The position numbers and the translations under genes are program-made. Positions 25,274 to 40,200 of a DNA stretch of 64,000 nucleotides are shown piece after piece. Every line of letters starts with the position of its first letter. The first letter of the stretch is position 1. The DNA is from Pampus argenteus (taxonomy: Eukaryota; Chordata; Actinopteri; Scombriformes; Stromateidae): the NCBI GenBank assembly GCA_036937835.1, contig CM072873.1:11458001-11522000 (forward strand), in the 5' to 3' direction. Under the pieces are notes generated by a model, which worked only from the letters and a program-made list of their open reading frames with translations, made no database searches and had not been told where the DNA came from.

Positions 25274-28200
25274 GACATTCCACAAGGGTGGATGCGACAT
25301 GTTGCTGTGTTAGAAAAACTTAGAAAACCCCCAAAAAACCTGCTTATTGATTTTGCTTTCAGATTACTCTTAGTGAAGTACGGCCCTGCTGAGTTGTCAT
25401 ATGCTTTGCTTGTATGTTTTCTTAGTGAAATAATATGAGAAGAATCTGTATCAAGATTCAACAAGAGCCAGAATCGATAAGCAAAGTCTTATAATGGTTG
25501 GTATTGATTGAAATGTTGAAATAGTGCTGATAAGGTACCATAGCATAAAAGAGTAGTTGAGGAAGCAATTACTATTTTCTGACATGCATTACAAACTGAA
25601 ATAAATTGGTAAAGAAAATAATGTTGATGGTTTATTAATTTATTACTTCTTATTTTAATTCAATTCAATACTTTTGCAATGCAATAGCATTTTGCAGAAC
25701 CAAGCGTGTGTTAAGTTTTGACTTCCATCCCTAATCGATTAAAATCTAAACGAAACCCAACCTACCCACCCCCCAAAAAAATAAAATAAAATAAATAATA
25801 ATAATCAAAAAATCTGAATCAATCAGTGTGGATTGGCAGAGACACATCTTCCTCTGACACTACACACACACACACACACACACACACATGTGTAAGTTGC
25901 AAAACGCAGCAGCGCTCCTGTGTTGTGTTGTGTTGAGTTTAGTTCATTGTTGTTCGCAGCTGGTGGAATTCCTGCTATGTTCACCTGGACTCGTGAACAC
26001 CATCTTTGTGCGAACCATCCCAGATTAACACCACTGTTGCTTCTACCTTTTACATTTCAGACCTTTAGCAGATGCTCTCAAAACAAAGCTCAGGGAAACT
26101 TTGACGTGACACATCAGCTGTTAACCTGTGACCGTTGAGTTATGCGAGGGTCTTTCCAGCCGGTGCCAAACCACAATACACCGTCACACTAGATAATGAC
26201 TTGTCAGAATTGAAGCATTTGAAGTAAAAATGTATGTTTTTAAACTTAGTGTTTGGAAAGTTATTTAAATGCACGTTGTTTTTTTGCTTTTATGTTGCAA
26301 ATTAGCTTAATTTTTCAAATTGAGACAGAAACTGCTCATTTCCAGATCTTTTTTCCCATCTATGTTTCATCCATATGGAAAGACAAAGGAAGTGATTGCA
26401 AAGTAACACAATGAACATAATTGATAGTGTAATCTTCGGTAAAATAATAATCATTTCGTTGCAGCATAATACAGTAACTTTTATTAGTAAATCTAGTGTA
26501 TAAAATGAAATAATAATAAATAACAAAAAACTGCCAATATTCATATTTGAAAAGCTGGAACTAGATATTGTTTTTCTGGAAATATGATTCAATAAATTTT
26601 CAGCTCTATAATAGAGTAACTTAAGAGCAATACTTGACACATTTTGTTGGTGTACTCTGCAGCCAGCCCTGCTGGGCTCACAGCAGGTGACTGTGAGCAA
26701 ACAGGTGATTGGCATCAGATAGCATTTAAAGTACCACTTCAGGAACTTTTTACTGCATAGTGCTGAGTTAGTGTGAAATGCATAAACTCCTGTGAATAGA
26801 AATGATTGCTTTTCGTATCAGAAAGACACATAATTATTAACTACTTTAAAATTATGTCTTTTCATGAAGGCGTTTGTTCTCCTGTATGTACAGATCACAC
26901 AGACATGGAAACCGTCTCGCTGTTTTTATGTTGTTTACTCAGTTTTCTGTACAGGGAATGTCACCTCTAACCTGTGTGAATGCTAATACACTCCAGCAAC
27001 AGAAAGGCAAAATTACACAGTACTGATTGTAGAGAGATCAGAGTGTTTTTATTAAATGTAGACTTTGGTTGAGGGTTACTGGGATTAAAAATGCGAGGAG
27101 CATCAAAAAAAAATTTCAGGTGTATTACAGGTTTAGTTTAAAAAAATCTCATTTATAGTTGTAAGAAAATACTGAAAATGATTTCAGAGAGCATTCATGC
27201 AGCTTGAAGAGAAATGCCATCAATGATTTTTGTTTCATGCAGTGTTTACTTTCACAAAGAGCTTGCAGAAGTTTGTCTCAGTAAGATGTAATTAAGACAT
27301 TCAGTACCTGTGACACCTTGTTACTTAAACGCTGAAGTGAAAGTGACTGCTGTGTAGTTGGCTTCAGTAGCAGGGAGCAAAGTTTACCCAGGACGGCTTC
27401 GTGCGTTAATGATTGACAGCACCCCAGCGCCTTGCAGGGCTGCTTATATGAGACCTGACAACACAGTTTGTATCTGGGTCATGAGTATATGTTTATATGT
27501 TCTTGTTCTTCCATTACACAAATCCTGCTCTGTTGCCTCTACGGGTCCAATACACGTAAATACAATATATACATGTGTATTACTGTATTTTGACCACATA
27601 TGGTTCTTCTATAGTGACAGAGCAAGGAACTGACATCAAACTGTTTGATACATATACTTGGTCACAAAGGCTAATGAAAAAATTTGACGAAATCAGCTAT
27701 TATGTAAATTGTCGAATCGATCGATGGGTTTAATCAGTTAATCGTTAGATTAATTGGAAGAGGAGATGGTTTTCTCTGAATGCAACAAAGCTCAGTGTTG
27801 CACTACTTACTGTAATCTAGTTCAGCACGTGTTTGACTCGGTTGCCACAGTTATGTGTGTTTCGCTCTGACTCATACAGTCCACTTTTTTGCTCTCTCCT
27901 CCATTTTAATCTGCTACTTTATGACCCACATTATCATCTTTATGTTACATCTACAGCTTGCTATATACATTTGGTATGGAAAAGTATTCCAGATTAATTT
28001 TGAAAGGTTTTATTTGTGCTCGTTAAACTTGGTTTCCATTGTAGCCAGTTTGAAGCCCAGAGTTGCAGCTTATGGTCGCCGCCATCTTTTTCGTTTGGAG
28101 CCAGGACCTTTTAAATAAACAGCTCAGGGTGTTGCCTTTTACACTCTGGAAACACGCCCCGCTACCTCAGACCCAAGTTAACACGATGTTACTCGGAACA

Positions 28201-31200
28201 CTGAATACCATATGTGTGTACATGTGTACATGCATGTAAATATCAACACAGTGCCATGATGCAAATCTCCACAGGAAACTGGCACATAGCCAGCTGATCA
28301 ACAATTGACAGCTGACGACTGCCATGCCACGTCTGTCTTCCTGGTTTGAAGACCAAACAGATGTGATGACAGTCAGCATTTATCATCTTTTCTCACTCTA
28401 ATCCTTTATGTAATGTTTAACCCCAGTGGCTTCCAGGCCCAGCTGTGACAGCAGAGGCTGCACACAAAAGGAAACAAAGTTTCTGCTTTAATTGAGGTGC
28501 TCAAATCTTTATATTTTAGTTAGAATAAAAACAAATTGTTGCAGACAGAGGTTTGGCAGAGAGCTGGAGCCAATGTGAAAGTGCCTTCAGCTGCAGTATC
28601 AGTAGTGATGCTAGTGACTTGATATTGGTCCCCAAAGTTTGCTCATAGAGCTCGATTACGAAACAAATGTCTTTTTTTTGCACGGCATACTAAGAAGTTA
28701 CCTGCTGATTAAAGTAAAGGGGGTTGTCCCTGAAGCTAGCAACACTGTCTAACCTGACTGATCAGGATGAAACCTTTATCAAAATAGTTGCTGATTCATT
28801 TTCTGACTATCAATTAATCAATGAATTGACTTATCGTTTTAGTCCATTTTTGGCTTCTAAGTATTATAACATGGCATGTTATATGTACATGTGCTTATTT
28901 GTAACCTGCACAGCTTTATACAGCTGATTTCGCTTGGGGATTGTTACGTGAGGAAAAAAAATGTGTAAGGTGTATGTAACATCAGATTGGTTGTATGGGG
29001 CGGCTGAAATCCTCAACTTTCTATAGGTAAATAAGGTTAATTAGCAGCCACCAGCAGTGAGGAGGGCAAAGGTCACACCCACACGGCCTTGACATTACTC
29101 CATCAGTAATGTCTGCCTGATTGTTCAACTAATCTCCAGCCTCAACTGTTTATATTTATATTTGTATGTTGTGTGTGTGTAAGGCTGCTTGTGATGGCAG
29201 AGAACTGTGCGAGTGTGTGTATATACATAATATCCTCGTACTCGTACATTATATTCTACAAATTGACCTTCAGGCTGGGGTCCTGTCACCAGCTGAGTCC
29301 ATCTGCTGGAGTTGCTCACTCTCTCTCCTGTCGTAACTCAAGCCTGCTCACCCGGTCACACACACACACACACATTCTCACTCACTGCTTTTAGTGACAA
29401 GGGGTTTTCCCCTTTACACTGTGTGTGTGCGTGTGTGTGTGTGTGTGTGTCGCCTTGTCATCTTACACCCTCTTAGACTTGTGATTTCACTAAAACTTCT
29501 GCAGCGCCTCGTGCAGAACACTATATAATCTAAGAATAGTGAAGCACTGCAGAGAACCATTCTCCATTAAACCATTTTTACATGTTGACCAAAGTAAGAC
29601 TTAATTACAACAAAACAGTAGTGGGGGAAACTGTTACCTGAAATGCATCACTTAATATCTGCACATTTTTGTTTTATCAGCAATATTTTAATATAATATA
29701 TATAATATATAATAATATATAAACTTTTTAGGTTGTGACCATGTAAAGCAGCCATGTCTGCCTGCGACTGTGTGACATCGGTTGCATATGTCTGTCAGTT
29801 ATGACCACTTCAACCAAAGAGTGATTTTCTAAACTACTTTTTAGAAATATTTTTTTTAGAAAGGATTCAATAAACATTAGAAGAAATGTGGAAAGATAAA
29901 CACAGTGTAATTTGCAGATGTTTTTGTAGATGATTTCTCTACTTTCTCTCAAGTCTTGACCCAGGCTCACTTAAGGTGGACCGACCTTTAAGGTGGACCC
30001 GCAGCTGTTCTCATTGTGTAGCTCTGCTTTATATTAATTGTGATGCCTCCTGTGTATGTGAGAGCTGAGTGGCTGATGTAATATGGAAGACATACAGTGC
30101 TGAGGTGGATGAAAACATTGTCTCTGCCTTTGTTTGCAAATTCAAACTACCTCCTAGCATCTTTAAAACATATTCAGTATGTTTATATAGTGTATTAAAT
30201 AGTAAGAATTAAATAGCTGATTTTTACAAGCTGCTTTTCTTGCAAAAAGGATGCATATATGAAGAAGGCAGTAGATTCTAACCATGTGTCCAATAGGTTG
30301 ATGCTGTTATGTAATTAGCACAACTTAAAGGAGTTCCTGTGGTGAGCCATCTGACTGCTCTCTCTGTCTCTCGTGCTGTGAGTCGTCAAGCTTTTTTTCC
30401 ACCATTAATTAAGCAGCAGTGACTTCCTCTCTTCCTCTGCCAAGGGAGCCCAGATGAGAGTCTCTTCCAAAGCTGAGAAACAGAACAGAACAGGCAGGCA
30501 GGCAGGGAGGAGAAAACCAGGCTGAGGCTGCTGAAGCCAGAGCAGAGCATCAGTGTTTCCACAGGCCAGGGCCGCACTCATAAAGTATCTCATAATAGTC
30601 GTGTTGATATGAGACCAGTTTGCTTCTTAAGAAATAATGATACTTTTATAGTTCTGTGTCCGGGTGTCACCACTTGAGCACCACTCTTTTCCCACTGCAT
30701 AATATTAATTTTGCACTACTAAGATTTGATATTGAACTGGATTTATCAGACTTAAATCAAATGGTGATGCAATACCCCATCATACCACAACTGGCAGTTT
30801 GTGCAGCCGTTGAATATTATCATTTAGAGCTGAAACGATTAGTTGATCAACAGGGTAAAAATCAACAACTATTTTGATGATCAAAGAATTGTTTTGAGTG
30901 ACATTTTTATTTATTAAAAATGCTTAAATTCTGTGGTTCCAGCCTCGTAAATGTGAATATTTAGCGTTTTCTTTAGTCTTCTATGATAGTAAATTAAATT
31001 ACACACACCAACTATATCAGAAGAAGAAAGGAAAATCATGCGCTGCTTTAAAAAAGTTAGCAAGTGATGATTGGAGCAGATCATAGAAATACATTTTCTA
31101 TTCTTTAGCAAGTCAGAGGAGCGAATCTCAGGGCTACAACTAATGATTATTTTCATCACTGAGACCTTCAGATTTTTTTCCCTGAGTAATTGTTAGATAA

Positions 31201-34200
31201 CTCCAGAAATATTTTATAAGTACATCACAGTTTGCTGCAGCCCAATGTGATGTTTTTGTCCAACCCCGAAACATCAAATATTTGGTATTTTTGCTTTTGA
31301 AAAGTCATAAATGATTAATCAAAACAGTAGCTAATTCACATTCTGTCAGTCAACTAATTGATTAATATATTTGTTGATACTCTAATATAATGCCATCAAC
31401 TACACATTTTATTCTTGTCCACCCGTCAGTGGCCGGTGAACCCTGCTGGCTACAGTGACTTCTACTAGTTGTTGCTTCCACAATAATCCTGAAAATGTTG
31501 GTGGCTTATTCATGCACAGAGGAACTGGCAGAGTGGATCAGCAACTCCAAAAACACTCATTTCAACCCTGATTTTTATCCACTGTCCACAGTGAATGGTG
31601 GATTAAAAAGGATCACATTTGTACCAGCTAAATGGATTTTCAGGATAAAGATGGACGCTTGAAGTAAAGGCCTTCTATGATATGGGTAGTTTTAAACAGG
31701 AAAGCTCCAGTTACGTTTATTTGAATAACTTCATCCTAATTTATTATGAATTTGTGTAAACTTGCAAACATGGTCATAAATATCAGCATTAGTTTATTCA
31801 TTTAGCTTTTAGCCTTGGGTTGGGTTTGCCGTTAACTTTAGAGGCGTTAGAAGGCACTTTGCTGGTCGTACAGAGTTTTTGTGATTTGTCATCATGATAA
31901 CTGTCAGCACTTGGCTCGCAGCTCATATATGTATTCCCCATCTGCAGTTTTGTGTAAGCATAAACGGCTGACAGGAACAACAGGTCATTTGTTTTATAGG
32001 TCTATAGGTGTTATGTGGTTTGGCATTAGACCATGTGCCAAACCTGGTCAGAAAAATATGCAAAACCTTATCAAATGTTAAACTGGTATGTGCCCGGATA
32101 ACCTCTGTATGCAGTGAATTAGCTCCTGAAGAGGAAACATTAGCTGTGATGAGGTGAATCATAGTGGAAAGAAACCATTGAACAGGCCAGTTTTTTCTTA
32201 GAAATCTTTTAAATAATTTTACAGAGGTTTAATTACTTTACACACTTGTCCTATGTGTCCTCATACTGGCAATATTATAATGTTTTAGCTAAAATTGACA
32301 CTGACAGAACACATTTAGTGTACAGGAAAGTGCTGAAATGGTTAATCAATTAGTATATTTCAGGGAAATTTAATTACCAACAAGCTTAATATTAGAGTAA
32401 TCTGTGTACTGGGAGTGGGCCACGGATCGCTTACAGTCAGGCAGTGAGGAAATGATGCTATTTGGCAATAAAGCAGAGCAATAACTAAATAACTTTATAG
32501 GCTTCATTTGTGGTAATTAAACCTATTAACCTATCTCACCACTCCTTGTCATGCCTTTAACAACATTTAGATTATAAACTAAATTAGATGATCAGTAACT
32601 TTCAGCTTTTGGCAGAATATTAAAATACTACCAGAGTTTTTGCACAGAAGTTCATGTTTTTATTAATTCAGTAATTAACCACAATGAAACACAGGCCAAC
32701 GATTCATCAATTAATTAAACTATTAAATTAATGGCCATTTTTCAATAATCGTTCCAGCTATTCAAATGTAACGATATCCTTTATTATGACATTAAACTAA
32801 ATATCTTTCTATCTATCTTTGGCTTTGGGAAACGGCGATTAATATTTTTCACCATTTTGACATTTTATAGACCAAACAACTAATAGATTAATCAAAACAA
32901 TAATAACAGATTAATTGATGATAAAAAAATATATGATTACATATGAAGATGTGGTTATAATTATTTATTAATGGTTTGAGACCTTATTTTAGCCTAAACA
33001 AAAATGTAATAAAATTGAATATTTGGGGTTTTCAGTTTCTTAGCAGTTCGTCTCCAGTGTTCTTCCTTGATGTGTATAAAGGGTAGTTTCTGGGTTATTC
33101 TAGGCTCCAGACACACACACACACACACACGCACACACTATCTCACATATGCACAAGTCTCTCTTTCTTACTCTCTCTTTACTATTCTCCCACATTCACA
33201 CTGGTCCTCTCTCGCCCCGCTCCAAGCCGGTTAGCTGTGCTCTCTCTGTGTCTCTGTAGAGGGATTACTGTGTCCTGTGTGATTATCTGTCTATTAATAG
33301 CTTCCTTTAAGGCTGTTCACATGCTCCTATAGCGGCAGAGCTGCAGGATCCCTAGGCCCCTGGCTCCGCAACACAAGCCGACCCAGAAGCCCGCAGCCAG
33401 TAATTACTGTAACGAACCACAGCGTACTGTACACTACTGCACTAAGAGGGAAACACAAGGACCTGCACACACACACACACACACACATACAGCACTTAAC
33501 AAGCATGCACGCATTCAGGTCAATGAAAGCAACTATATATGGATATGTATACAGTACTCAAGATATAAGTTGGATACGATTAAATATATTCTTATTTGTA
33601 CGTTTATTCTAAATACTATTGCACACTAATCTTTTTAGGTTTAGTGTGCAATAATAAGTTGTTTTAGCCTCACAAGTATGTGACGCTGCATTTCAGTGCA
33701 CGTATTGTATGAGCATGTGACTCCTAAGTCTTTTGAATCTTGTAAATGTACACACATACACACACCTTTCTATGTCCACATGTCACAATACAAATGAATA
33801 CATTATAGGGGTGTACCATATTACATCATTAGTGATAATACCGGTGTAGCTGATATTAAGACTGATATTATTTTAAGGTCTCATGCAGATATGCGCATAA
33901 TGTGTAAAGTTGCAAACAGCATTTCAAAAATCCAGGTGTCTGTGTGACGTGTTTTCTGACCGCTTCTAAAGGCAAAACTCTTTACACTTAATTTGATGTG
34001 TTTGACATGGTTGTTAAGAAGAAAAGTGATGGAAGTAGTTGTATGAAGTTTTAAAACAAACTTGCTGGTCCATTTCTGTTTTTAAGTCTGTAGACTATGT
34101 TTTTTTCTATATACAGTGTCTTTGGGTTATGTAAAATCACTACTACTTTGTTTATCACCGTCTATCACAAGTGGGTGTTATTGTCATAGATTGTCGTTAT

Positions 34201-37200
34201 CCTGCCATCAGAAAGGAAGTTTCATGTGCTGTTCGACAATTCAACAAGCACTTTGCTTTTAGTTCCCCGTCTACATGTGGCAGTTTTATCTGATGCTCTT
34301 GTCCAGGACAACTTAAAAAGTGAGGAGAGCAGGAAACACATTGAATATCTTTCTTTGTGTTGTTTTTAGGTATTTAGAGTCAGGATAAACAGTGAGGTAC
34401 CATCCACTGCAGGTGATAGCGTGACAGTTAAAGTCTCTATTTGAAATGTATATCTTGATAAAAGTCAAACAGTAATAGTGCATTTTCCTGATAAATGGTT
34501 CTTCCATCCCACTAAGTTTGTGGGCAGGGATTAAAGCCTGCAGAGCTCAGGACTCCTGCCAGTCAATCAGGGTTTAGGTTTGTTCGTGGCTGGCCTGGTT
34601 GGATGCAGCCTCAATGAGCTGAGCTGAAGCAGGAGGCCAGCAGGTCGTGAGTAACTAGTGGCATTTGGATCAAAACATGTTCACTATAATCACTTTAAAC
34701 GTGCTTGATGAGGTCTGCTGAGGGTTGTTTCCCAGGACAGGAAGCTGCACTTTCTCTTTAAATGGACAAAGCTTCAAGAAGAGAATTTCAACAATTTAAC
34801 CCTTCAGTCGGGCCGGCTGGATTTGCTTTTTGATCTAGAAAAACACATTTACTGATAATTCTATTTAAAATACCACTTTATCATGATATTTAGCAAAGGC
34901 TCAGGTGATGTGAAGATTACTTGACTTGACAAGATAGATCATGTCTTGCATCACTAAATAATTCAGTTTATTATCTAGTTTACGACATATTATAAAGGTC
35001 ATTTTGTAGATCTAATGGAGAAACTTCTGAAGGGTAACCAGAATGAATCACCCATCCAGCTCAAATTGTAACCTGCTACATGGTAATAAATAACAATGGT
35101 GTTAATGAGCATTAGCTGCTTTCTGGCTGGAGGCCTCTCAGCCAAGAGCTTAGAGCTGAACAGATCAGTCACCATGCTAGTTGACACACCCTGATACACA
35201 TGCTGGCACACATACTGTAAGGATGCATTCATTCATACAGACATGAACATGAATGCAGCATCATGCATGTCTGGACATATAGGTACATTACTATCTGTCT
35301 AAAGTAAAGAGTAAAACCATAAAACCATTAAAACTAAATCTTACTTCAACAGGATGTGAACGATATAGGATTACAACAAAAATTAGCTGCAATGATTGTT
35401 TGATTAGTCGATGGACAGAAAATTAATCAGCAACCGGCATTAATCAGCAAATGGCAATACTAATCGATAAATCAATTGATTGTTTCATCTCTAAATAGCT
35501 TCATGTTATGATGAGGTGAAGTCATTTCATTTTTAGTCAAAAAGTTTTAGACTTCAACATAAAGTACGACGCAATTCAAAACAACAAAGCGAGCTCCTAC
35601 TTCACGCACACACACACACACACACACTCACAGCAGCTTATCTCTTACATAATAATGGCCCAGTCCTGCTGGGATGGGAACATCAGGTCTGAGTTTTGTT
35701 GATCAGAGAGGAGCACCGTGCGTCTCCCTACAGGTCTGAACTCGGTGTGACCCTCCGCCATGTCTGTCACTGTGGGATCATAATAAAAGACACCTGCTGC
35801 CTCGTTCTGCCTGTACATCCATCGGTTTGTGACAGCTCAGCCTCTGATGCTCACTGCTGGATAATGAGGCTGTCATGCTCATCCTGGAGCAGCCGAATGA
35901 TGAATAAGTAAAAAAGCTAATGCAGAGCAGGAAACTGTCTTTTTCACCTGCAGTTGTAGCATCCTTTGTTTTCCGTGGCAAACAGGTTTTTCGAGATTCA
36001 CCTACGTATGGAAAACTTTGAAACGACTGCTTAACCCGCATTTTCGCAAGTTGTATCAATATGCAAGATCCTTTGTTTACTGTTCTTCACTCGTGCTCAT
36101 GAGAACTGCCCTACTCATCTTTTTTTATACCAAACAAAGCATATCACTTTCTGTGTGTCAGTTTTCCTTGTTGTCTTTATTCAGAGTTTGTGATGTTCTG
36201 CTATTTGACAGAAACGCAGTTCAGATTTATTCCTGCACCGATGTAACTAACTTCTCTCTTCATCTCTGTCTTCCTCTCTGTGTCCGTTTGTTTCGCTTAT
36301 CCAGACGTACCAGCGCCGGAGCAGCCGGAGCTGTTCCTGAAGAAGCTGCAGCAGTGCTGTACTGTCTTTGACTTCATGGACACACTGTCAGACCTCAAGA
36401 TGAAGGAGTACAAGCGCTCCACGCTCAACGAGCTGGTGGACTACGTGACCGTCAGCCGGGGTTACCTGACAGAGCAGGCCTACCCTGAGGTCGTCAAAAT
36501 GGTGAGGAGGAAGGAGCACACGTATTCAACACACACACACACACTGGACTGACACAGAAGTTTAGAAGTGACAGTATAGACGCTCAAATAACAGTTTATT
36601 CTAGTTTTTCCCAAACTTTTTGGGATGATAAATAAAGCACACTGATGTCAGAAGTCTACAAGCTGAATGTTTTGACCCTTAAACTCCTCCTTTTATCATT
36701 TGAGTACATTTTTTAAGATCCAAAGAGGTAAAACTGATATTCCCTAAAAAAAAAAAAAAAGAAAGGGGGCTGCAGCTCACAATTATTTTCATTATTAATT
36801 AATCTTATTTCCTTAATTAATGACTTCATTATTTGGCTATAAAATTTAAAAAATGGTGAAAAATGTTGATTACAGTTGACCCAAAGCCCAAGAAGACGTT
36901 TTCAGATGTCTTTTTTGTCCCGACCAACAGTCCACAACACAAAGACATTGAGTTTACTGTCATAGAAAACTAAAGGAGCCAGTTTGGACTCGGGTCCTAT
37001 TTTCTGTGCTTGTAGTCTTGTTTACCCTCAGTGTCCCATTTCTGTTCAGAGGCAGTGCTTTGCAAAAGAAAAGCTTTAAAAAGTCAACACTAGTCAGTAG
37101 ATTTTGCAGTGGTTTTTATGTGTGTGTGTAATTCTCAGAAATCAGGAAGCAGGAAACTGTTGTTGTGGTGTGTTGTGACATCTTTCAGGGTGTCATAAAC

Positions 37201-40200
37201 CTCTGCAGATAACTCTGATAAACCCAGGTATAAGGTGTGTTCAGACCTGAATATGAAGTAGACCTTAGTGGCATCACAATTAGATTCAAAGGCCACACAC
37301 ACACACACACACACACACAAAGAAAACAGTCCTCACTCTGTAGCAATGAAGCTCATACACACCTCCGCAGTTGGTGGTTCTGAGTCGTTCTCCTGTTTGT
37401 TGTCTTCCAGGTGTCTCACAACATATTCCGGACCCTTCCGCCCAGTGACAGTAATGAGTTTGACCCAGAGGAGGACGAGCCAACACTCGAGGCCTCCTGG
37501 CCGCACTTACAGGTAAACGCAGCTAAAAATGTGCGTGTGTGTGCACGTGTATGTGTGTGTGTTGTATTTGGCTGCAGGGTTTAGTGGTTCGTGTCCAGGT
37601 TCAGAGCCAGGCTCTCTTGTCTCTCACCTCCGCTCCTCCTTCTCTGTGTGCCTGCTGCCCAGGACTCCTTTAGAAATGAGATGCAAATCTCAAGGAGAAG
37701 CTTCCTGGTAAAACCTTCTTTTCTTTTTGTTTTGTCTCATTCGCCCAATTTTCCAACGTCATAAACAACCCCAACAAACCCACATCCAGGCCAGTCCAGA
37801 CACTTTTCTTTACCCAACTCTACCCTGTGCCTTTTGTGACCTTTGACCTCTAATCCAGGCCAGTCCCAGTGTTTTCCAGGGTTATTTTAATGGATCATTT
37901 CTCAGAGGTCACAGTCATTTATTTTTGTTTCAGACTGTTTGACTATTTTTTTTTTGTTTGAATATCAACAACTCACTCATCTTTCCTTTCTCTCCCCAAT
38001 TCATGCTTTTCTTCTTCCTCTTCACTCTCTAGTTGGTATACGAGTTCTTCATCCGGTTCTTGGAGAGTCAGGAATTCCAGCCCAGCATTGCCAAAAAGTA
38101 CATAGACCAGAAGTTTGTCCTACAGGTGAGTCGCTGCTCCTTTTCCTTTTTATATTCATTCTTTTGTTGCCTCTTGGTTCTGTTTTTTATTGTTTACATT
38201 TTTTTTCTACCTTTTCCTTTGCTCCATTTTTTGGTGACTTTCTTACTTATATTTCTGTTATTTGTTATGTTTATTTCTTGCCGTTTTGTCCTCGGGTTTC
38301 TCTTTCCAACACAATGTCTGTCTGTATATCGTCTCTCCGTCCAGCTCTTGGAGTTGTTTGACAGCGAGGATCCTCGGGAGAGAGACTACCTGAAGACAGT
38401 CTTGCATAGAATCTACGGCAAATTCCTGGGGCTGAGGGCTTTTATACGAAAACAGATCAATAATATTTTTCTACGGTGAGTCGACACTTGCCTCTATATC
38501 AATTCAGCAGCATTCAGTTTGGAACAAGACAACATTTAGCATTCTTTAACTAACTAACTAACTAGTTGCCAATTAAATTTTTCTTTCTTTTTAGTCAAGA
38601 AACTGACATTTAGACACATTTATGTAACGAGCTGCATGCCTTAAAGGGCCTCTTGAAACCAAACTTTGTGATTGAGAGGTCAACAAATCCTCCATTGTGT
38701 TTTTTTTTTTTTTTAAATAGGAAGTACCTGGACATTTTTTATCTGTGCGAAGTGCAGAGTTAAACACGTGACTTAATGTGACCATAGCAAGTATTTCCTA
38801 GGTGTCTTTTAGTTTTTATTAAGCCCAATATCTGTTTTTCTCCCTCTCCCATCTCCTGTTTTTTCTCTCCTCTGCCTCCCTCTCTGTCTGCTCTACAGTT
38901 TTGTTTATGAGACGGAGCACTTCAACGGGGTGGCTGAGTTGCTGGAGATCCTGGGGAGGTATGTGGAGGCCTCCAACCCTCTGCCGCACATTTACATTCT
39001 GCTATGTTGGCTGATGCTTTTAGCTGCAGCAGTTTAGAAGCCGGGACAGTAGACCTCAGAGCTCATCACTGATGTTTTTTAGTGCTGGCGATAGGGATGT
39101 TTTTGTCTTTTAAATTCAGTTATAAATCCAAAACTTTGAGGTCAGTTTGACTTAAATAAGAAATGAATGAATCCACATCACTCAACAGCCTCGTTTTAAT
39201 CTTTAAAAGAATACCTGACTTACAGCTTTCAGCTTAGAGTCATGGAGGACACTTATCTCAGACTCATTACAGTCGTTGCTTGTATTTTATTCAAATAAAT
39301 GGAATATGTCAGTAATGTATCTGCATAATCCCTTTAGAGCTGCTTCTGTGCTCCTGGGTATTTAATGTAAAGTTGAGCCATATTTACAAGGCAGCTTTAT
39401 AATTCATTAAATCGGAAACACAAACCAGAAAAGGTTCAGAACAAAATCAGGCTGCAACTAACAATTATTTTCATTATTAATGGATCTTTTTCTTTTAATT
39501 AATTAGTTGTTTTGTTTGTACAGCATCATGTATTTTTTATAAAATATATTTTCAAATAAATTAACTTAAAAATATTTAGTTTACGATCATGCACGACACA
39601 GAAAAGCTTCAAATCTTAACATTCATGAAGCTGCTACCAGCAAACTTTTACCGTAGTTGCTTAAAAATCGACTAAAACAATTATTTACTTATCAAAATAG
39701 TTGCAGATTAATTCTCTGTCGATCGACTAATCATTGCAGCTGTAGTGTGAAGGAGCAACATAACTGTGGCCCTGAAGGGTATTGCAGTTACATCTCTACA
39801 TTTATTCTCCAGGCTCTTTCGCCAGTATAAACAGCCCCGCTCCCTGTCTGCAGCTCATTGATCCCACTTGCTTTCAGAGGGTCACAATAAAACTCTTTCA
39901 TGTGTTCATGTTTAATTTATGTTTATATTCATAGTTTCCCCTTTCTCTCTCTCTCTCTCTATCTCCCAGTATAATCAATGGTTTCGCTCTGCCACTGAAA
40001 GCGGAGCATAAACAGTTTCTGGTCAAAGTGTTGATCCCCCTCCACACTGTCAGGAGTCTGTCCCTCTTCCACGCACAGGTAATATATGTGTGTTTGTGTA
40101 TGTATGTGTACAAAGTCACTTCTGATAAAATCCTGCCACCGAGTGACTTTCCAGAAATACTATACAGATTTGAGATGGTTTTTATGATAATGTATGAGCT

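Larger units (their letters stand above)
16340..36304 (+). other. ppp2r5e: ppp2r5e intron 2 (about 20 kb)
   Basis: The largest intron. No embedded gene on either strand could be supported. It holds many microsatellites, at least six degenerate TTAATCGATTA-family repeats and a few unexplained non-repetitive stretches. Open frames here are short, unsupported or microsatellite-derived. Confidence 0.75.

Noticed and set aside
25004..25464. Thr-His and Cys-Val repeat proteins across 25217-25272
   Set aside because: They are translations of a GT microsatellite. The same applies to frames at 46513-46829 and 42867-43235.
37291..37562. Regularly spaced short repeats as a CRISPR array
   Set aside because: They are eukaryotic dinucleotide microsatellites without spacers; no cas genes occur anywhere in the window.
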